Source of the DNA: Lithobates sylvaticus
Taxonomy: Eukaryota; Chordata; Amphibia; Anura; Ranidae
NCBI GenBank assembly: GCA_028564925.1
Contig: CM053028.1
Span: 623,555,266-623,619,265, forward strand
Length of the DNA: 64,000 nucleotides
Direction: 5' to 3'
Under the pieces are notes generated by a model. The model was not told the origin of the DNA. It saw only the letters and a list, made by a program, of their open reading frames with translations, and did not search any database. Below are positions 21,806 to 35,100 of the stretch, one piece after another (position 1 is the stretch's first letter; each line of letters begins with the position of its first letter). The position numbers and the translations under genes were made by a program.

Positions 21806-23179
21806 TTAGAATGACTCGGCACACAGCTTCTTGCTTAGATGCCTATTTAGAGACGACTTTTGGGTGAAACACTTGCCGCACTTTAAACACGGATAAGGTT
21901 TCTCTCCTCTGTGTGTCGCCTGGTGGGAGACCATGTCAGCCTTCCATCGGAAAGACTTTCTGCACTCCGAGCAAGAAAAAGGTTTTTCCCCAGAGTGGAC
22001 CCTTCGATGCCTGACAAGCTGTGTCTTTTGCGTGAAGCATTTTCCACACTCGGCACAGGAGAAAGGCTTTTCTCCCGTGTGTGAGGCTTGGTGGTCAATG
22101 AAGGTGGTCTTCCACCGAAAGCTCTCCCCACACACTGGGCAGGAGAAAGGCTTCTCGCCTGTGTGGATGTTCTGGTGGCGATCCAACTGTGACTTTTCCG
22201 CAAAGCTCTTTCCGCATTCAGGGCAGGGATATGGCTTCTCCCTGGTGTGGGTCTTCCAGTGTTTGACCAGGTAGGACTTGTGCGTGAAGCATCTTCCACA
22301 GATGTTGCAGGAGTTCTGGCTCTTGTCGGCATGCTTCCTCTGGTGTACGACGAGCAGTTGCTTCTCTGTGAATCTATCCCCACAGGTGGAGCATGAATAT
22401 GGCTTCTCTCCTGTATGGCGCCTTTGATGGTCCACTAGGCGCGACCTCAACAGAAAACATTTGCCACATTCTGAGCAGGAGAAAGGCTTCTCCCCCGTGT
22501 GGACCCTCAGATGGAGGATAAGACGGGACTTGTGCAGGAAGCCTTTATCACAGAGGGAACATGTCAGGGGCTTGTTGCCTGTATGGATTTTCTGGTGGAC
22601 AAGAAGAGTTGACCGAAGAGCAAAGCTTTTTCCACAATCAGGACAGGAAAATGGCTTCTCACCTGTGTGTGTTCTCTGATGACCAATCAGGATGGACTTC
22701 TTCTCAAAGGATTTCCCGCAGTCAGGGCAGGAGAAGGGCTTCTCCTTTGAGGAGATCTGCTGGTGCTGAATAAGCGTTGACTTCTGCCGGAAGCACTTTC
22801 CACAGTCTGAACAAGAATAGGGCTTTTCCCCTGAATGTAGAGCTTCGTGTCTGCTGAGAGAAGCCTTCTGGGTGAAATGTTTCCCACACTCGAGGCAAGA
22901 ATAAGGCTTCTTCCCCGAGTGAACCACTTGGTGTCTGTCCAGAGAGAGTTTAAGAGTGAATCGTTTCCCACACTCCGAGCATGAATAGGGCTTCACTCCG
23001 GAGTGGGATCTCTGGTGCCGGATGAGATGGTCCTTCTGTCTGTAACCTTTACCGCACTCGGAACAGGAATAAGGCTTCTCTCCTGCATGCCAGCGCTGGT
23101 GATGGACTAGCTGAGAATTGCGCTTAAAACTCTTCCCGCACTCGGAGCACAAGATAGGCTTCCTGTTTTTCCATTTCCC
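21806..23179 (-). CDS. Gene A terminal exon: 16 C2H2 zinc fingers
   Basis: The exon begins after the acceptor tttctgtcctttctcag (AG at 23180-23181) with GKWKNRKPIL and encodes 457 residues ending KKLCAESF. Sixteen Cys2His2 units follow in register with mostly H-S/T-G-E-K-P linkers. Finger 5 has lost its last histidine (HQQIS), and finger 16 ends HLSKKLC, so these two are atypical. Linkers after fingers 9 and 10 (HTGEKPY, HADKSQN) are canonical and divergent respectively. The frame upstream of 23179 to 23260 is intronic, not a start. Sequence-specific DNA binding is the family role; the target is unknown. Confidence 0.93.
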   Translation of the reverse strand, partial: GKWKNRKPILCSECGKSFKRNSQLVHHQRWHAGEKPYSCSECGKGYRQKDHLIRHQRSHSGVKPYSCSECGKRFTLKLSLDRHQVVHSGKKPYSCLECGKHFTQKASLSRHEALHSGEKPYSCSDCGKCFRQKSTLIQHQQISSKEKPFSCPDCGKSFEKKSILIGHQRTHTGEKPFSCPDCGKSFALRSTLLVHQKIHTGNKPLTCSLCDKGFLHKSRLILHLRVHTGEKPFSCSECGKCFLLRSRLVDHQRRHTGEKPYSCSTCGDRFTEKQLLVVHQRKHADKSQNSCNICGRCFTHKSYLVKHWKTHTREKPYPCPECGKSFAEKSQLDRHQNIHTGEKPFSCPVCGESFRWKTTFIDHQASHTGEKPFSCAECGKCFTQKTQLVRHRRVHSGEKPFSCSECRKSFRWKADMVSHQATHRGEKPYPCLKCGKCFTQKSSLNRHLSKKLCAESF

Positions 23180-26100
23180 CTGAGAAAGGACAGAAAAAAT
23201 TATTGAAACACAGGAAGGCCATCGTCTTCCAACGAGGCTACAAAGGCACCATGGAAACACTTCTAATGCTTCAAAGTGCTCATACTATTTGTCAGTTTAC
23301 CTTACTTGGGCTCAGAAGCAATACTCAAATCTACTGCCTTGCTTTGAATGTCAATACAAATAGAGAAGAGTCCAATAAGCCACACATCATTACAAGACCC
23401 TGTATGTAAAAAGTGAAAACAGCCTCAGCCCTAGCTCCATCCAGGCCACCCCTCCAACTTGTTTTACCCCACCCACATGGCTTCGTCATAGGGATCATCA
23501 AGATTAAGCCCTGTAGGCGGGTGAAGCGCATTTGAGGGGGGGCAGGGGGTGGCCTGGATAGAGCCCACTCTGAGACTGTTTTCACTTTTCACATACAGAG
23601 TCTTGTATTAATGTGCGGCTTATAGGACTCTTTTCTCCTTGTATTGGTATCCACAAAGCTGGGACAAGCTCCGTCCTCACCTGCACCATTGGTTCACTAT
23701 AGAAGAGACTCCATTGGAGCCTCAAGCAGCACCTGTAGTTTGGCATTGGTACACATAAAAGAGCTTTACAATGCATCTATATGTAGCTTTGCTGTGCAGC
23801 CTTTTACTCTAAACAAGCCGCCATTTTGAAGCAAACCCATAAGGCAAAGCAATCGGTTTGTTTTATTGCCAGTCTATTCAGCGGCCTATACCTTTCTATT
23901 CAATCTCCCATGCTCCATTCAATCACTGGTAGCAAAGACAGGAATCCCTCTGTAAGTTCCAGTTTGTGACTTGGAGCTTACAGTGGCTGAAGACCATCCA
24001 CTGACTCCATGTTTTTGTACTGTGTGCCTAAGCAGCCAATCACCAAGCACATGGATATAAGGGGAGCGAGTTACATGCTTCTTCATACATAGAACTACTC
24101 ACCTAGGTGATCAAAGCAGCCTAGAATGAAAGGAAGAGATGTGCAACTGGTCGGGCCACCATTAATTCCGTTAAAAACCTGTTGCTTTGCTCTTCATGAA
24201 TGAAACAAATTTAAGATACCTGCAGATGTTAGAGAACCTTTTACCAACACCCTGACTTTCTTGGGTGGGTAGAGCATTAGATGGGATGGAATTTTGACAG
24301 GCACCAGAGGGATCAACAGAATGTTCCCCATGGGAACACGTTTGTATAAAGCTCATTGGAACAGTCACAATCTGACCTCCAAATCACGCACAGTCAGTGG
24401 CCCAGTGAAAATTATCTGTAGACACCTCTAATCTAAATGAAATTAATTAGTGGGGGAGTTGTATAATTAGTTGTGGATGAAGGTGGCGTCTTAAGGAATG
24501 AAAAGCCAGACTATAGAAGCAGATATAAACTCTACATCAGGAATTATTAATCACTGGGCCATGGCACACTACTAGGTTGGTAGTCCTGGGCCTCCAGCAA
24601 GCTACAGATCCTGTGACCTCTTACAGTGCCACCCAACTTCCCATAGTGGCCCCTGTACCCTTTAACCACTCATTGTTCCCCCTGGCCCCCTAAGAACCCT
24701 CAGTCCTTGCCAACCTCCAAAAATGCCTCCAAGCTTACTACAGAGCCCATAATGCCCCAAACATTGTCCTGCAGATCCCATAAGCTCCCACAGTGCCATC
24801 CAACCTCCCATAGTAGCCTCAGTACCTCTTAACATCTCACTCTCCCCCCTAAGAGCCCTCAGTCCCTGCCAACCTCCCACAGTGCCCCCCTAAGTTTATT
24901 GCAGAGCCTTTGGCCTGCCACAGTGTCCTACAACCCCCCATATCCCACATTGCCCTTAAAAACACGCAGCCTTATAGAGAGACCCCCAACCTACTCCAGA
25001 GACCCCATCCTCCACATGGCTACTACGTCTGCTGCAGAGTCCCCTAACTCCCTCCAGAACCTTCATCCCCCCCAGTGATTCCCAGCCTCATCCAAAGCCT
25101 TACAGAATTTCCGAACATGTTTTATATTTGCATACTTTATTGATTGAGTATAAACTTTTTCTTTTACTGTTGGGGCATGGAAGGTTTTGGAAGACTTTTT
25201 CAGGCCCTGGTCTCTATATGCTTAAAAACCACTGATCTACATGATGTAAATCAGCGTGCCCCCTCTAGTATTGGGCAGCCAATAATGCGCACAAGAACAC
25301 ATGTGAGAACTATGGCGGAGAAACATACCGGCTGTTTGTTTGGAGGAGCGGGGTTCTCTCTGGAGGAATTTGCGGTTATATCATCTTCCGTTTCGCCTTC
25401 TGGAGATGTAGTGGATCTGTTCTCTGTGATGATCCTTCTGTATTGGCCATCTGGAGAAAATAAGGCATGGAGAGGAACCAAAACCGTTAATCTGTACGCA
25501 TCATTCATTAGCAAAGCTGACCTGAAAGCAAAGCTCCACCCAAAAGGGAAGCTCTGCTTGTTTGCAACCCCCACCTTCCACTGCCACATTTATTTTGGGG
25601 TAGCAGGCACCAGGTTTTGACAGGTACCCACTCCCACTTCCGACTCAAATCGCCATGGTGAACTGAGCCAGAAGTTCTCCCCCATGCCCCATGCCGTCTT
25701 CTGGGATATTTCACAAGGCGCAGCGTGACTCGCGCAGTAGGAAACTTCACTTCCGGTTTCTCTTACTAAAGATGCCAGTGCCTGCACCCAATGCCGATTG
25801 AAGAATTGGCTCGGGTAAGGACAACGATCCCTGGACAGGTAAGTGCCCTTATATTAAAAGTCTGGAGCTCCTTTTAAATAAAGCTTTTGGTACCTACTAA
25901 GGTCTCTGTAGTTCTATCTGGTAGGTTCCGCTGTGGGTGCAGGCTTGGTAAGCATTCGTCTTAACTCCCACCAACTTTGAAAAAACCTGATACACCGTAT
26001 ACGTTGCAAAGCCGTCTGTTGTGTAAATATTAGCAGCCTCAGCCAGATTTGTATGAATCATGCCCCCAACGCATTTTGCCATGCCCCAGTGGGACGAAGC

Positions 26101-29100
26101 GCGTAGGTAGTGTGGCTCAGATGGAGCTGGCTAAGGCATCTATCATTCACACAACAGATGGCTTTGCAAGGTATGCTGCAATCAGGTTTTTTTTTTTTTA
26201 TTGCTCAAAGCTTCTGACTCCCCCACTGGGCACATACTGTCTCCCCATTACTGTCTAATGACAGAGGAGGGGGGAGAAGAAGAGATTGTTGTAGTGACCG
26301 AACAAGGAGAATCTGGGACTCTTCTCTGGATTTTGCGTTTATTACTCATCCTTGCTGATCTCTGGAGGGATTTCCTCCTCCTCAATCGGCTCTTCACCTC
26401 TCACATACGGCTCCTCTGCTTCATCCTTCACTTCAACCTTAATAATCAAATTTTCGGCCTACAACAGACACAAAATATTTCAAAGCTAAAGATCAATAGT
26501 TTTAAGACCAGGTCCATTCTGACGCTTCTCACATACATGGAAAAATCTGCATTTTTTAGCTAGAAAATGACTTCCCCAAACATTATATATATATTTTTAA
26601 GCAGAAACCCTAGAGAATAAAATGGCGGGTGTTGCATTTTTTTTTTTTTTACATCACGTGATATTTGTGCAGCGGTTTTTCAAACACAATATCATAGCCA
26701 ATTTTTTGGTAAACTATAGAAGATGATGTTATGCCGAGTAAATGGATACCAAATATGTCACACTTTAAAATTACACATGCCAATGGAATGGTGACAAACT
26801 ACGGTACATTAAATTATCCATAGGCGATGTTTTAAAAGCCTTTACAGGTTACCATTTTAGATTTACACAGGAGGTCTGCTGCAAGAATTTTTGCTTTTGA
26901 TCTGGTGTTCTCGGTGATACCTCACAAGTGTGGTGCGATCCCGGTTTATGTATGCATGTGCGGATGATGGAGGCGCTCTAAATTTTTTTATTATTGATTC
27001 TATAACATTTTTACACTCTTAATTTTTTTTTATATGAACAATGTTCCTTGTGACAGCATGGGCAGTAACAGGTCCTCTTTACTGGGACATCTGGGGTCTA
27101 TTAGATCCCAGATTTCTCTTCTGCCCTTAAAAGCATCAAATCTGATGCTTTCCCAAGCCAGTAATGGCTTCTTTACAAGTGACTAAATACTCGCTTCTGG
27201 CTTCTTAGACCACAGAGATGATTGGAGGTGTTCCAGTCCTCTCTATGGTTAGCCAGGGACTCCCTTCCGTCACCTGTAAAAGCGATTCCAGTTATCCGCT
27301 AGGATCGCTTTAACACAAAACAAAACACAAAAGTCCATTACTGGCTGAAAGAAATATACTATCAGGATGCTTGTAGCTGCAGGATAATCACCTCAACCCC
27401 CCCCCCCCCCCCGACGTATCGGATTGTCACTGGGGCTGAAGTGGTTAATCTGCTTACATTTTGCCTTCCCTAGGTTCCTCCCTCATGTGAAAATGCTCCC
27501 AATATCAAAAATTATACTTTTCTGTGTGATTTGCGTCAATACAAAACGAATGGGAGCAAATCGCACTGCGATTTGAACAGGAATGTAGTGCGATTCCTGT
27601 CCGAAACGCATGCAATTTCCTCCACCGCTCCTGTGTGTGTATGTCTATAGAAAGGGAAAAGCGCAATCTAGTGGGCAGTTTATTGAAAATGTTGGAACTC
27701 ACAATAAGTACAGTTCAAATGCAAAATCTGCATAGGTGTCCCGGTCCCGCCGATGACAGAAAGTCACAGCCATTGGAGGTGCTCACAGGGCTGGAGGAGA
27801 TATAGAGGCGGTACGCCGCCAAGCTGACATCACTCGTGCTCTATACCCAGGGGGTCCCGGGAACTTCTACTCCAGCCCTGTGAGCACCTCCAGCGGTCGT
27901 GATTTGCTATCATTGCCAGGACCGGGACACCTATACAGATTTTGCATTTGGCCAGATATGTACCGTATTTATCGGCGTATAACACGCACCGGCGTATAAC
28001 ACGCACCCCAAGTTTAGTAGGGCATTTTAAGGAAAAAGTTTTACGAGGGACGTTTAGGGGGGGAAAAAAAACGTACATTTAAGAGTCATTTGCAGCTTGC
28101 CAGCGTCATTTGCAGCCTTGCCCAGCATCCTTTGCAGCTTGCCCAGCGTCATTTTCAGCTTGCCCAGTGTCATTGCATGCTTGCCCAGTGTCATTGTAGC
28201 TTGCCCAGCGTCATTTGCAGCCTTGTCCGCGTTTAAATTTCCCGCCGCCGAGACAGACGGCGCGTGCGCCGCCGAAAAAGACCGAAGTGCCATCGAAAAA
28301 GACCAAAGCACCGTCGGAAAAGACCGAGCCGACTGTTCGGCTCCGCTCGAGGTCCCGCCTCCCTGCTGTTTCCGAATCGAGCGCAGGGAGGCGGGACTCC
28401 AAGCGGAGCCGAACAGTCGGCTCTGTCTTTTCCGGCGACCCTTCGTTTTTTTCCGGTGTCGCTCGCTATTTTTCGGCGCCACTTGCCATTTTTGTAACAT
28501 TTTTTTGGGGGTATCGGCGGATAACACGCACCCACGACTTTCCCCCAATTTTAAGGGGGAAAAAGTGCGTGTTAAACGCCGATAAAAACGGTACTTAACC
28601 ACTTCCATATCGGGCCTATTCTGGCACTCCTCTCCTACATGTAAAAATCATCATTTTTTTTTGCTAGAAAATTACTTGGAACCCCCGAACATTATATATG
28701 TTTTTTTAGAAGAGACCCTAGGGAACAAAATGGCAGTCGTTGCAACTTGTCACACAGTATTTGCACAACAACTTTTCATGAATTAAAAAATAACAAAACA
28801 GTAAGGTTAGCCCAATTTTTTTGTATAATGTAAAGATGATGTTACGCTGAGAAAATAGATAGCTAACATTTAACACTTTAAAATTGCCCACACTCGTGGA
28901 GTGGCGCCAAACTTTGGTTTTTAAAAATCTCCATAGGCGACGCTTTACATATGTTTACAGGTTACCAGTTTAGAGTTACAGAGGAGGTCTAGTGCTAGAA
29001 TTGTTGCTCTCACTCTAACCCACGTGGCGATACCTCACATGTGTGGTTTGAACGCCGTTTATTTTACGTTAATTTTTTTATTTTTACACTTTCTCTTTAA

Positions 29101-32100
29101 AAAAAAAAAATTGATCACTTTTATTCCTATTACAAGGAATGTAAACATCCCTTGTAATAGATATGGTGCGTGGCAGGTCCTCTTTATGGAGAGATGTGGG
29201 GTCTATAAGATCACACATCTCTCCTCCAGGCTGGAAAGATTGAGATAAAAAAAAAAAAAAATGACCGATCTTTTTCTTTCCAGCCGAGAACTTTGTTTAC
29301 TTCCACCGGCCGGACATGACATCATAATGTCGCACCTGGTCCTCTGATGGTCATAGAGATGACTGGGGACCATCTGGTCTCCGGAAATCTCTATGATCAT
29401 TGTACGGCGGCAGCGGATTCTTTTTCCGGGTCCCCGATCGCACGGACGAGGGAATGTCCCCTCCCGCTGCCTGTAAGAACGATCAAGCGGGTCCCAGATC
29501 GCACGGACGAGGGAATGTCCCCTCATATGATGTCCTTGGGCTGGAAGTGGTTAATATACTGCCCGCTAGATGGCGTTTTTCCCTATCTACACATACACAC
29601 ACAGTGGGGGAAATCACATGCTAGTCTTTGCAGTGCAATTTGCGACCAATTTATTTTGTATTGACACAGATTGACGCAAAGTATTGGTACGCCGTATCGG
29701 CGAGTACTTTACCGAAAGTATCGCTACTCGTCAATAAAAAAAAAAATGGTATCCGCACCAAAAGACGCTACATCCTTGGCCAAAAGGTCTTCTACGAACA
29801 CGGCAACAAATGTGGCCGCATCCTCGCACGGTCAGTCCAATCAGCCAAACTTTCCTCTACGGTTCATAGCATTCGCAACTCTGAAGGTTCCCTATTAACC
29901 AAGAATGAGGATATAGCCAAAGAGTTTGAAAGCTTCTACTCCAAACTCTATAACCTTTACCCAGACCGTTCCTCCCAGGCCTCCGATAGGGCCCGACAGG
30001 CGGCTATTGCAGATTTTTTAGCTCAATACAGCCTTACACCCATCTCCCAGCAACAAGCATCTCTTTTAGAAGAACGATTTTCTCTAGCAGAATTGGAGTT
30101 GGCCTTAAAACAGATGAAAGTGGGCAAAAGTCCAGGCCCAGATGGTTACTCACTCCAATACTATAAATCTTTTTCTGAGGTCCTATCCCCGCACTTAGTT
30201 CGCACTTTCAATGCCTTACTGAATCCCCGAGCTGACCCAAGTAGAATGCTATCCGCCCATATATCTGTGATCCCCAAGGATAACAAAGACCCCCTTTTAG
30301 TAGCCAACTATAGGCCAATTTCCCTCTTGAATGTGGACATTAAACTATATGCAAAGATCCTGGCCAACAGGCTGCTACCCCTTATACCTGACCTTATCTG
30401 CCCAGACCAAGTAGGCTTTGTCCCGGGTAGAGAAGCCAGGGACAATACCATACGCACCCTAAACCTTCACCACTGGCTCTCTACATCCAACTCTCAAGGC
30501 TTTTTCCTCTCTCTCGATGCGGAGAAGGCGTTTGACAGAGTGGCCTGGGACTACATGCGGGCAGCCCTGGGGGCCCTTGGCTTACAAGAGAACATGATGA
30601 CCGCTGTAATGGCGCTTTACTCGGGTCCCTCTGCGGCGGTCCGTGTCAACGGCCACCTGTCAGACGCCTTCCCCATCACTAACGGTACATGTCAGTGATG
30701 CCCCCTGTCCCCTCTTATCTACATCCTCACTCCTGAACAAACTTAGGAGTAACCAGGACATTCGAGGCCTTACAGTGCAGGGTAGGACCTTTAAGGTCTC
30801 GGCCTTTGCAGACGACATCCTGTTGTCCCTACGCACTTCCCTGCCGTCTCTTCTTAAAGACCTACATTCTTTTGGTGAGCTCTCGAATCTAAAAATTAAC
30901 CATTCCAAATCGCAAGCCTTGAACATTATGCTCCCCATGCGAGAAGTCGCCCACTGCCAAGAGGCCTTCCCATTTCACTGGGAAAGGTCAGCGATCACGT
31001 ACTTAGGTGTACGGATCACACCCCTCCTTTCAGACCTATACTCTGCTAACTTTCACGCAGCACTGCTTAAAGCCCAAACCTACCTTAAGGAATGGATGTC
31101 TCTCAACATCTCGTGGTTTGGCCGGGCTGCCCTAATTAAGATGATTATCTTACCCAGTCTCCTGTACCTGATCCAAACTGTCCCTATTGCCCTGCCCCCG
31201 GGATTCTGCTCAACCTATAGGAAAATCTGCTCCTCATTTATTTGGAAAGACACCCCCCCCAGGATCAAGTACACCCGTCTCACCATGTCCAAGCCCAAAG
31301 GGGGCATTGCTCTCCCAGACCTACGGAAGTATTTTTGGGCCTGCCATCTCACAAGGATCGCAGACTGGAACATACATGCCCCGCAAAAAGTCTGGGTTGA
31401 TCTCGAGAACACCTTCTCTTCCATTCCCCTGCGACTTCTCCCGTGGCTCCCTCCGAAATGCTGGCCGCAGCGGCTGTCTTCACACCCCCTTATCCAAACT
31501 TCTTTACAGGCATTTAAGAAGATCTCCCCCGACATACCCCTTACCTCGACCCCAGGCCCATTAACGCCTCTAAGATGCAACCCTGACTTCCCCCCAGGGG
31601 ATTCCACCAATTTCCTCAAACGCAAATGGCCGTTTGATGACGTCCTTGCCTTCCAATTCTTCCCAGGAGGGAAGTTGATCTCTCTAAATGACTTACGAAC
31701 TCTTACCAACAGTCCCGCTTTTTCCTTCTGGACATACAGACAAATCTGTAACTTTCTGACCACCTACAGCACCCAGGCTCACTGGTCTAAGCCACTCACT
31801 CCCTTTGAAACCCTCTGCAGCCGCAAGACCCCTCAAAAACATTTAATCTCATTCTTTTATGCCCTACTACAGGACTCCCCTGACTTGACTCCCACTCCCT
31901 CACAAGCTTCCTGGAACAAAGACTTGCAAACTCCCCTGATACCTACTGACTGGACTAGGGTGCATGAGTATGTCCATGGAGGGTCGGTGAACGTCGCCAT
32001 CCAGGAGAACGGTTATAAAATACTCACAAGGTGGTACAGAACCCCCTCCCGCCTGCACACATTTTCCCCCACTATCCCCAATGTATGCTGGAGGTGTAAC

Positions 32101-35100
32101 TCCGCAGTGGGAACAATGATTCATATTTGGTGGGAATGTCCCATCATCCAACCCTTCTGGAGGGATGTTCATACCTTAATCTCCTCGGTCACCACCTACA
32201 CGCTAGACTTTACACCTGCGCAATACCTTCTGCACCATACCTCCCTCTCCAGGAAAACATACTATAAATCTCTTGCCATGCACATGGTAAACGCAGCTAG
32301 ACTATGCATCCCTAGGCATTGGCGCTCGAACCTCCCTCCGACTATCCAAGAGTGGTTAGGTGGTATCTCTAGGATCAGAGACATGGAAGAATTGATCCAT
32401 ATAGCCCAGGAGAGGATGGAGAAGTTCACGCTCACTTGGGCTTGCTTTATGACCACCCCAGACTACAAACGCCACGTCCCCTCCCCCTAGGAAATTCTGA
32501 TTATCCTTGAGGCCCTCCTCACTCCGTCTGTGTGGAATGTGGGCGAGGGTCACCCCACCCTCCTCCCCCTCCCTTTTTATCTCCCCTCCTATCCCCTCCC
32601 CGTCCTCCTCTCCTGTCCTCCCCCCTCCATCTTGCTCCCCTGCTTTTCCCTTTCTCCCCCTCATTCCCTTGCTTCTCCTCCCCCCCTCCTTCCCCTTCTT
32701 GTCTCTCATCACTCTCTGAGTACCTTCGGGGTTGCAGGTGTCCTCTGGTATACACCTGCCTCACCCGACTTGCCGCACCTCCCTAAAGCGCAATGTGATG
32801 TCTGTGGGCTCTTGCCCACCAATCTATTCCTTTCTCTATGCCCTGCAGGGTACACATAGTACTTGGCTGACTCTTGTTCCGTTGCCTCATGTATGGTATT
32901 CTATGTTTTGCACTTAAACCAGTAGATGTTCTGTATAGCATTGTCATGTGACCCCTTACCTGTGACTTGTAACTGTTTTTCTCAATAAAATCTTTATGGA
33001 AAAAAAAAAAATGGTATCGGTGCAACCCTACTGAAAACATCACAGAACCATGCCTTAGTACTCCTCTCAGGAGCTCTCAGCCCTGATGCAAGCAGTGGGC
33101 CAACTCTTGCAAATATCAAAAGACATTTGTGGTCTGGAGGAGTGGGTGTTCCCAGGCAAGGGGTCTTTGCATGAAGACCGCCCGCATGTGATGCTGAGCC
33201 TTCATGATTGAAAGACCTGAAATCCAGTGAATGAAAGGGGTGAGCCTAGATGATGGCTGTCCTCCAGCCTGGAAATGAGGTGGACTCGATCTGGCTTGTA
33301 GCAGCTTCTGATGCACATTATGAGAAGCTCACAGTGTGCAGTGAAATCAGAGGAAGTCATTTCAGTCCAGGAGAGGAATACAACTGTGCAGAACTTAAAG
33401 AAAGGCCGGAGGTCAGATTTTTCAATCTTTGATAGATGGGGATGAAAGGAACAGCATAAGCTTCTATAAAATCTAATGGTGGACCTACCTGATCCTCCTT
33501 AGGGATCTCCTGATCCTCCTGTGTTGAGTCCCGGGAATACCGATCCATACTGGATCCATCTGTAGGACACACATAGTCACCAAAATATATTGACACCAGT
33601 TCCTCGAATCTGATCTGTAAAACTGTACTCGCATTTGAAAGTCAAAAGAGAAGATTTAAAGCGGAGCTCCACCCGATTTTAATATATTATCTAAAATGCA
33701 TTTAATAAATTTCATCCATCCCAAAACGGTCGTTTTTTTTTTTTTGTCAGTACCTTTTATTTTCTGGTGACCTGCTGTACTTCCTGTGCATGGGATTGCG
33801 GATATGGGCTCCTGGGAGCTTGTGTCATAGTTCCCAGGAGTCAGTGCGGCGGCCTGGCGCGAGTTATCGCGCGATTTAGAAACCGGACGTGGATAGGCCC
33901 TACCTTAAAGATGGGTCATAGATTATTTTCAGAGGGTAAACTATCGGCAATAGTTTCACCTCTGTTTCCAATACTGGGAAATCCACAATTTGAACCGGGG
34001 TTAAGGGACGGAAATTTTGGAGTATTGATGGAACAAGGGATATTTCAAGCCTCCCACTTTATGACAAATGGAATATGGCCTACGATACAGTCGATGACAA
34101 CAGGATCTACAACATTTCAATTGGATTTGTGGCGGGCGATACAGTTGAGGAATTTTTTAAATACATTAAAGCCACTAAGTGGCTATGATCGCACGCTAAC
34201 ACCATTTGAAGGGTATTGCAGTGCGAATGGGGTAATGCAACAAACCCTCTCTAGAATGTATGCGTTATTAATTGCTCCCCCGGAAGACTTTAGCCTGCCC
34301 TTTTTCAGGGAATGGGAAAGGGACTTGGATCAGGTATTCTCGGAGGGGCAGCATAATAAAATAATAGGTAATACATTCGAATCCTCAATTAGTTTAAGAA
34401 TGCAGGAGACCAACTTTAAGATTCTGTCTCGGTGGTATCGTACTCCAGTCCTCTTGCATAAATGTTATGCAGAGGTATCAGATAGGTGCTGGAGATGTGG
34501 AGAGGAAGAAGGGACGTTAGCATATTTTTTGGTCTTGTTCTAAAATTAGGGACTTCTGGAAAGAAGTACGGAGAATTTCCCAAATATTTAGTGACCAAGA
34601 GCTACCGGAAGAACCGTCCTTTTTCCTACTACAGGACACGAGAATGTCTACTAAAATATATAAGAAAACAGTCCTATGCCATCTTCTGAACGCAGCTAAA
34701 TCTTGTATTCCACTTATGTGGAAGCAGATACAAGCGCCAACAGTAGGAATGTGGCTTAAAAGGGTAGAACAATTAAAGTATATGGAGGATCTGGTATGGT
34801 CATCCCGACAGAAAAGAGGGAGATATCTGGAAACATGGTCTTCGTGGAACCTTTATATTAATACAGAGGAGGGGAGAAATCTTATAGACGTAAATCTGGA
34901 TAATTGAAAACAGCTAGGAGAATCTATTGAGAGAGAGAGAGACTCTCGGGCAGGGAGGTACGCCTTTTTTTTTTTTTTTTGTTGTTTGTTTTGGTCTGGG
35001 TTTGGGGGTTATAAAATATAGGGGTAAGAGAGGGTTGTAACACTCTACGAATATATAAGGAGGAAACCTTAAGGCAGAGCAGGAGATGAGCTCGAGTTCT

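Noticed and set aside
21883-22971. Other-frame and antisense ORFs inside the finger exon, and likewise at 45464-46334
   Set aside because: Shadows of the repetitive finger codons; no independent signals.
23180-23260. Extension of the gene A finger frame to a methionine at 23260
   Set aside because: A strong acceptor (pyrimidine tract and CAG) at 23180 and the phase of the upstream exon show the extension is intronic.
26049-26110. Hammerhead motif around gggacgaagcgcgtagg
   Set aside because: No CUGANGA box with a pairing stem II was found nearby; only a resemblance.
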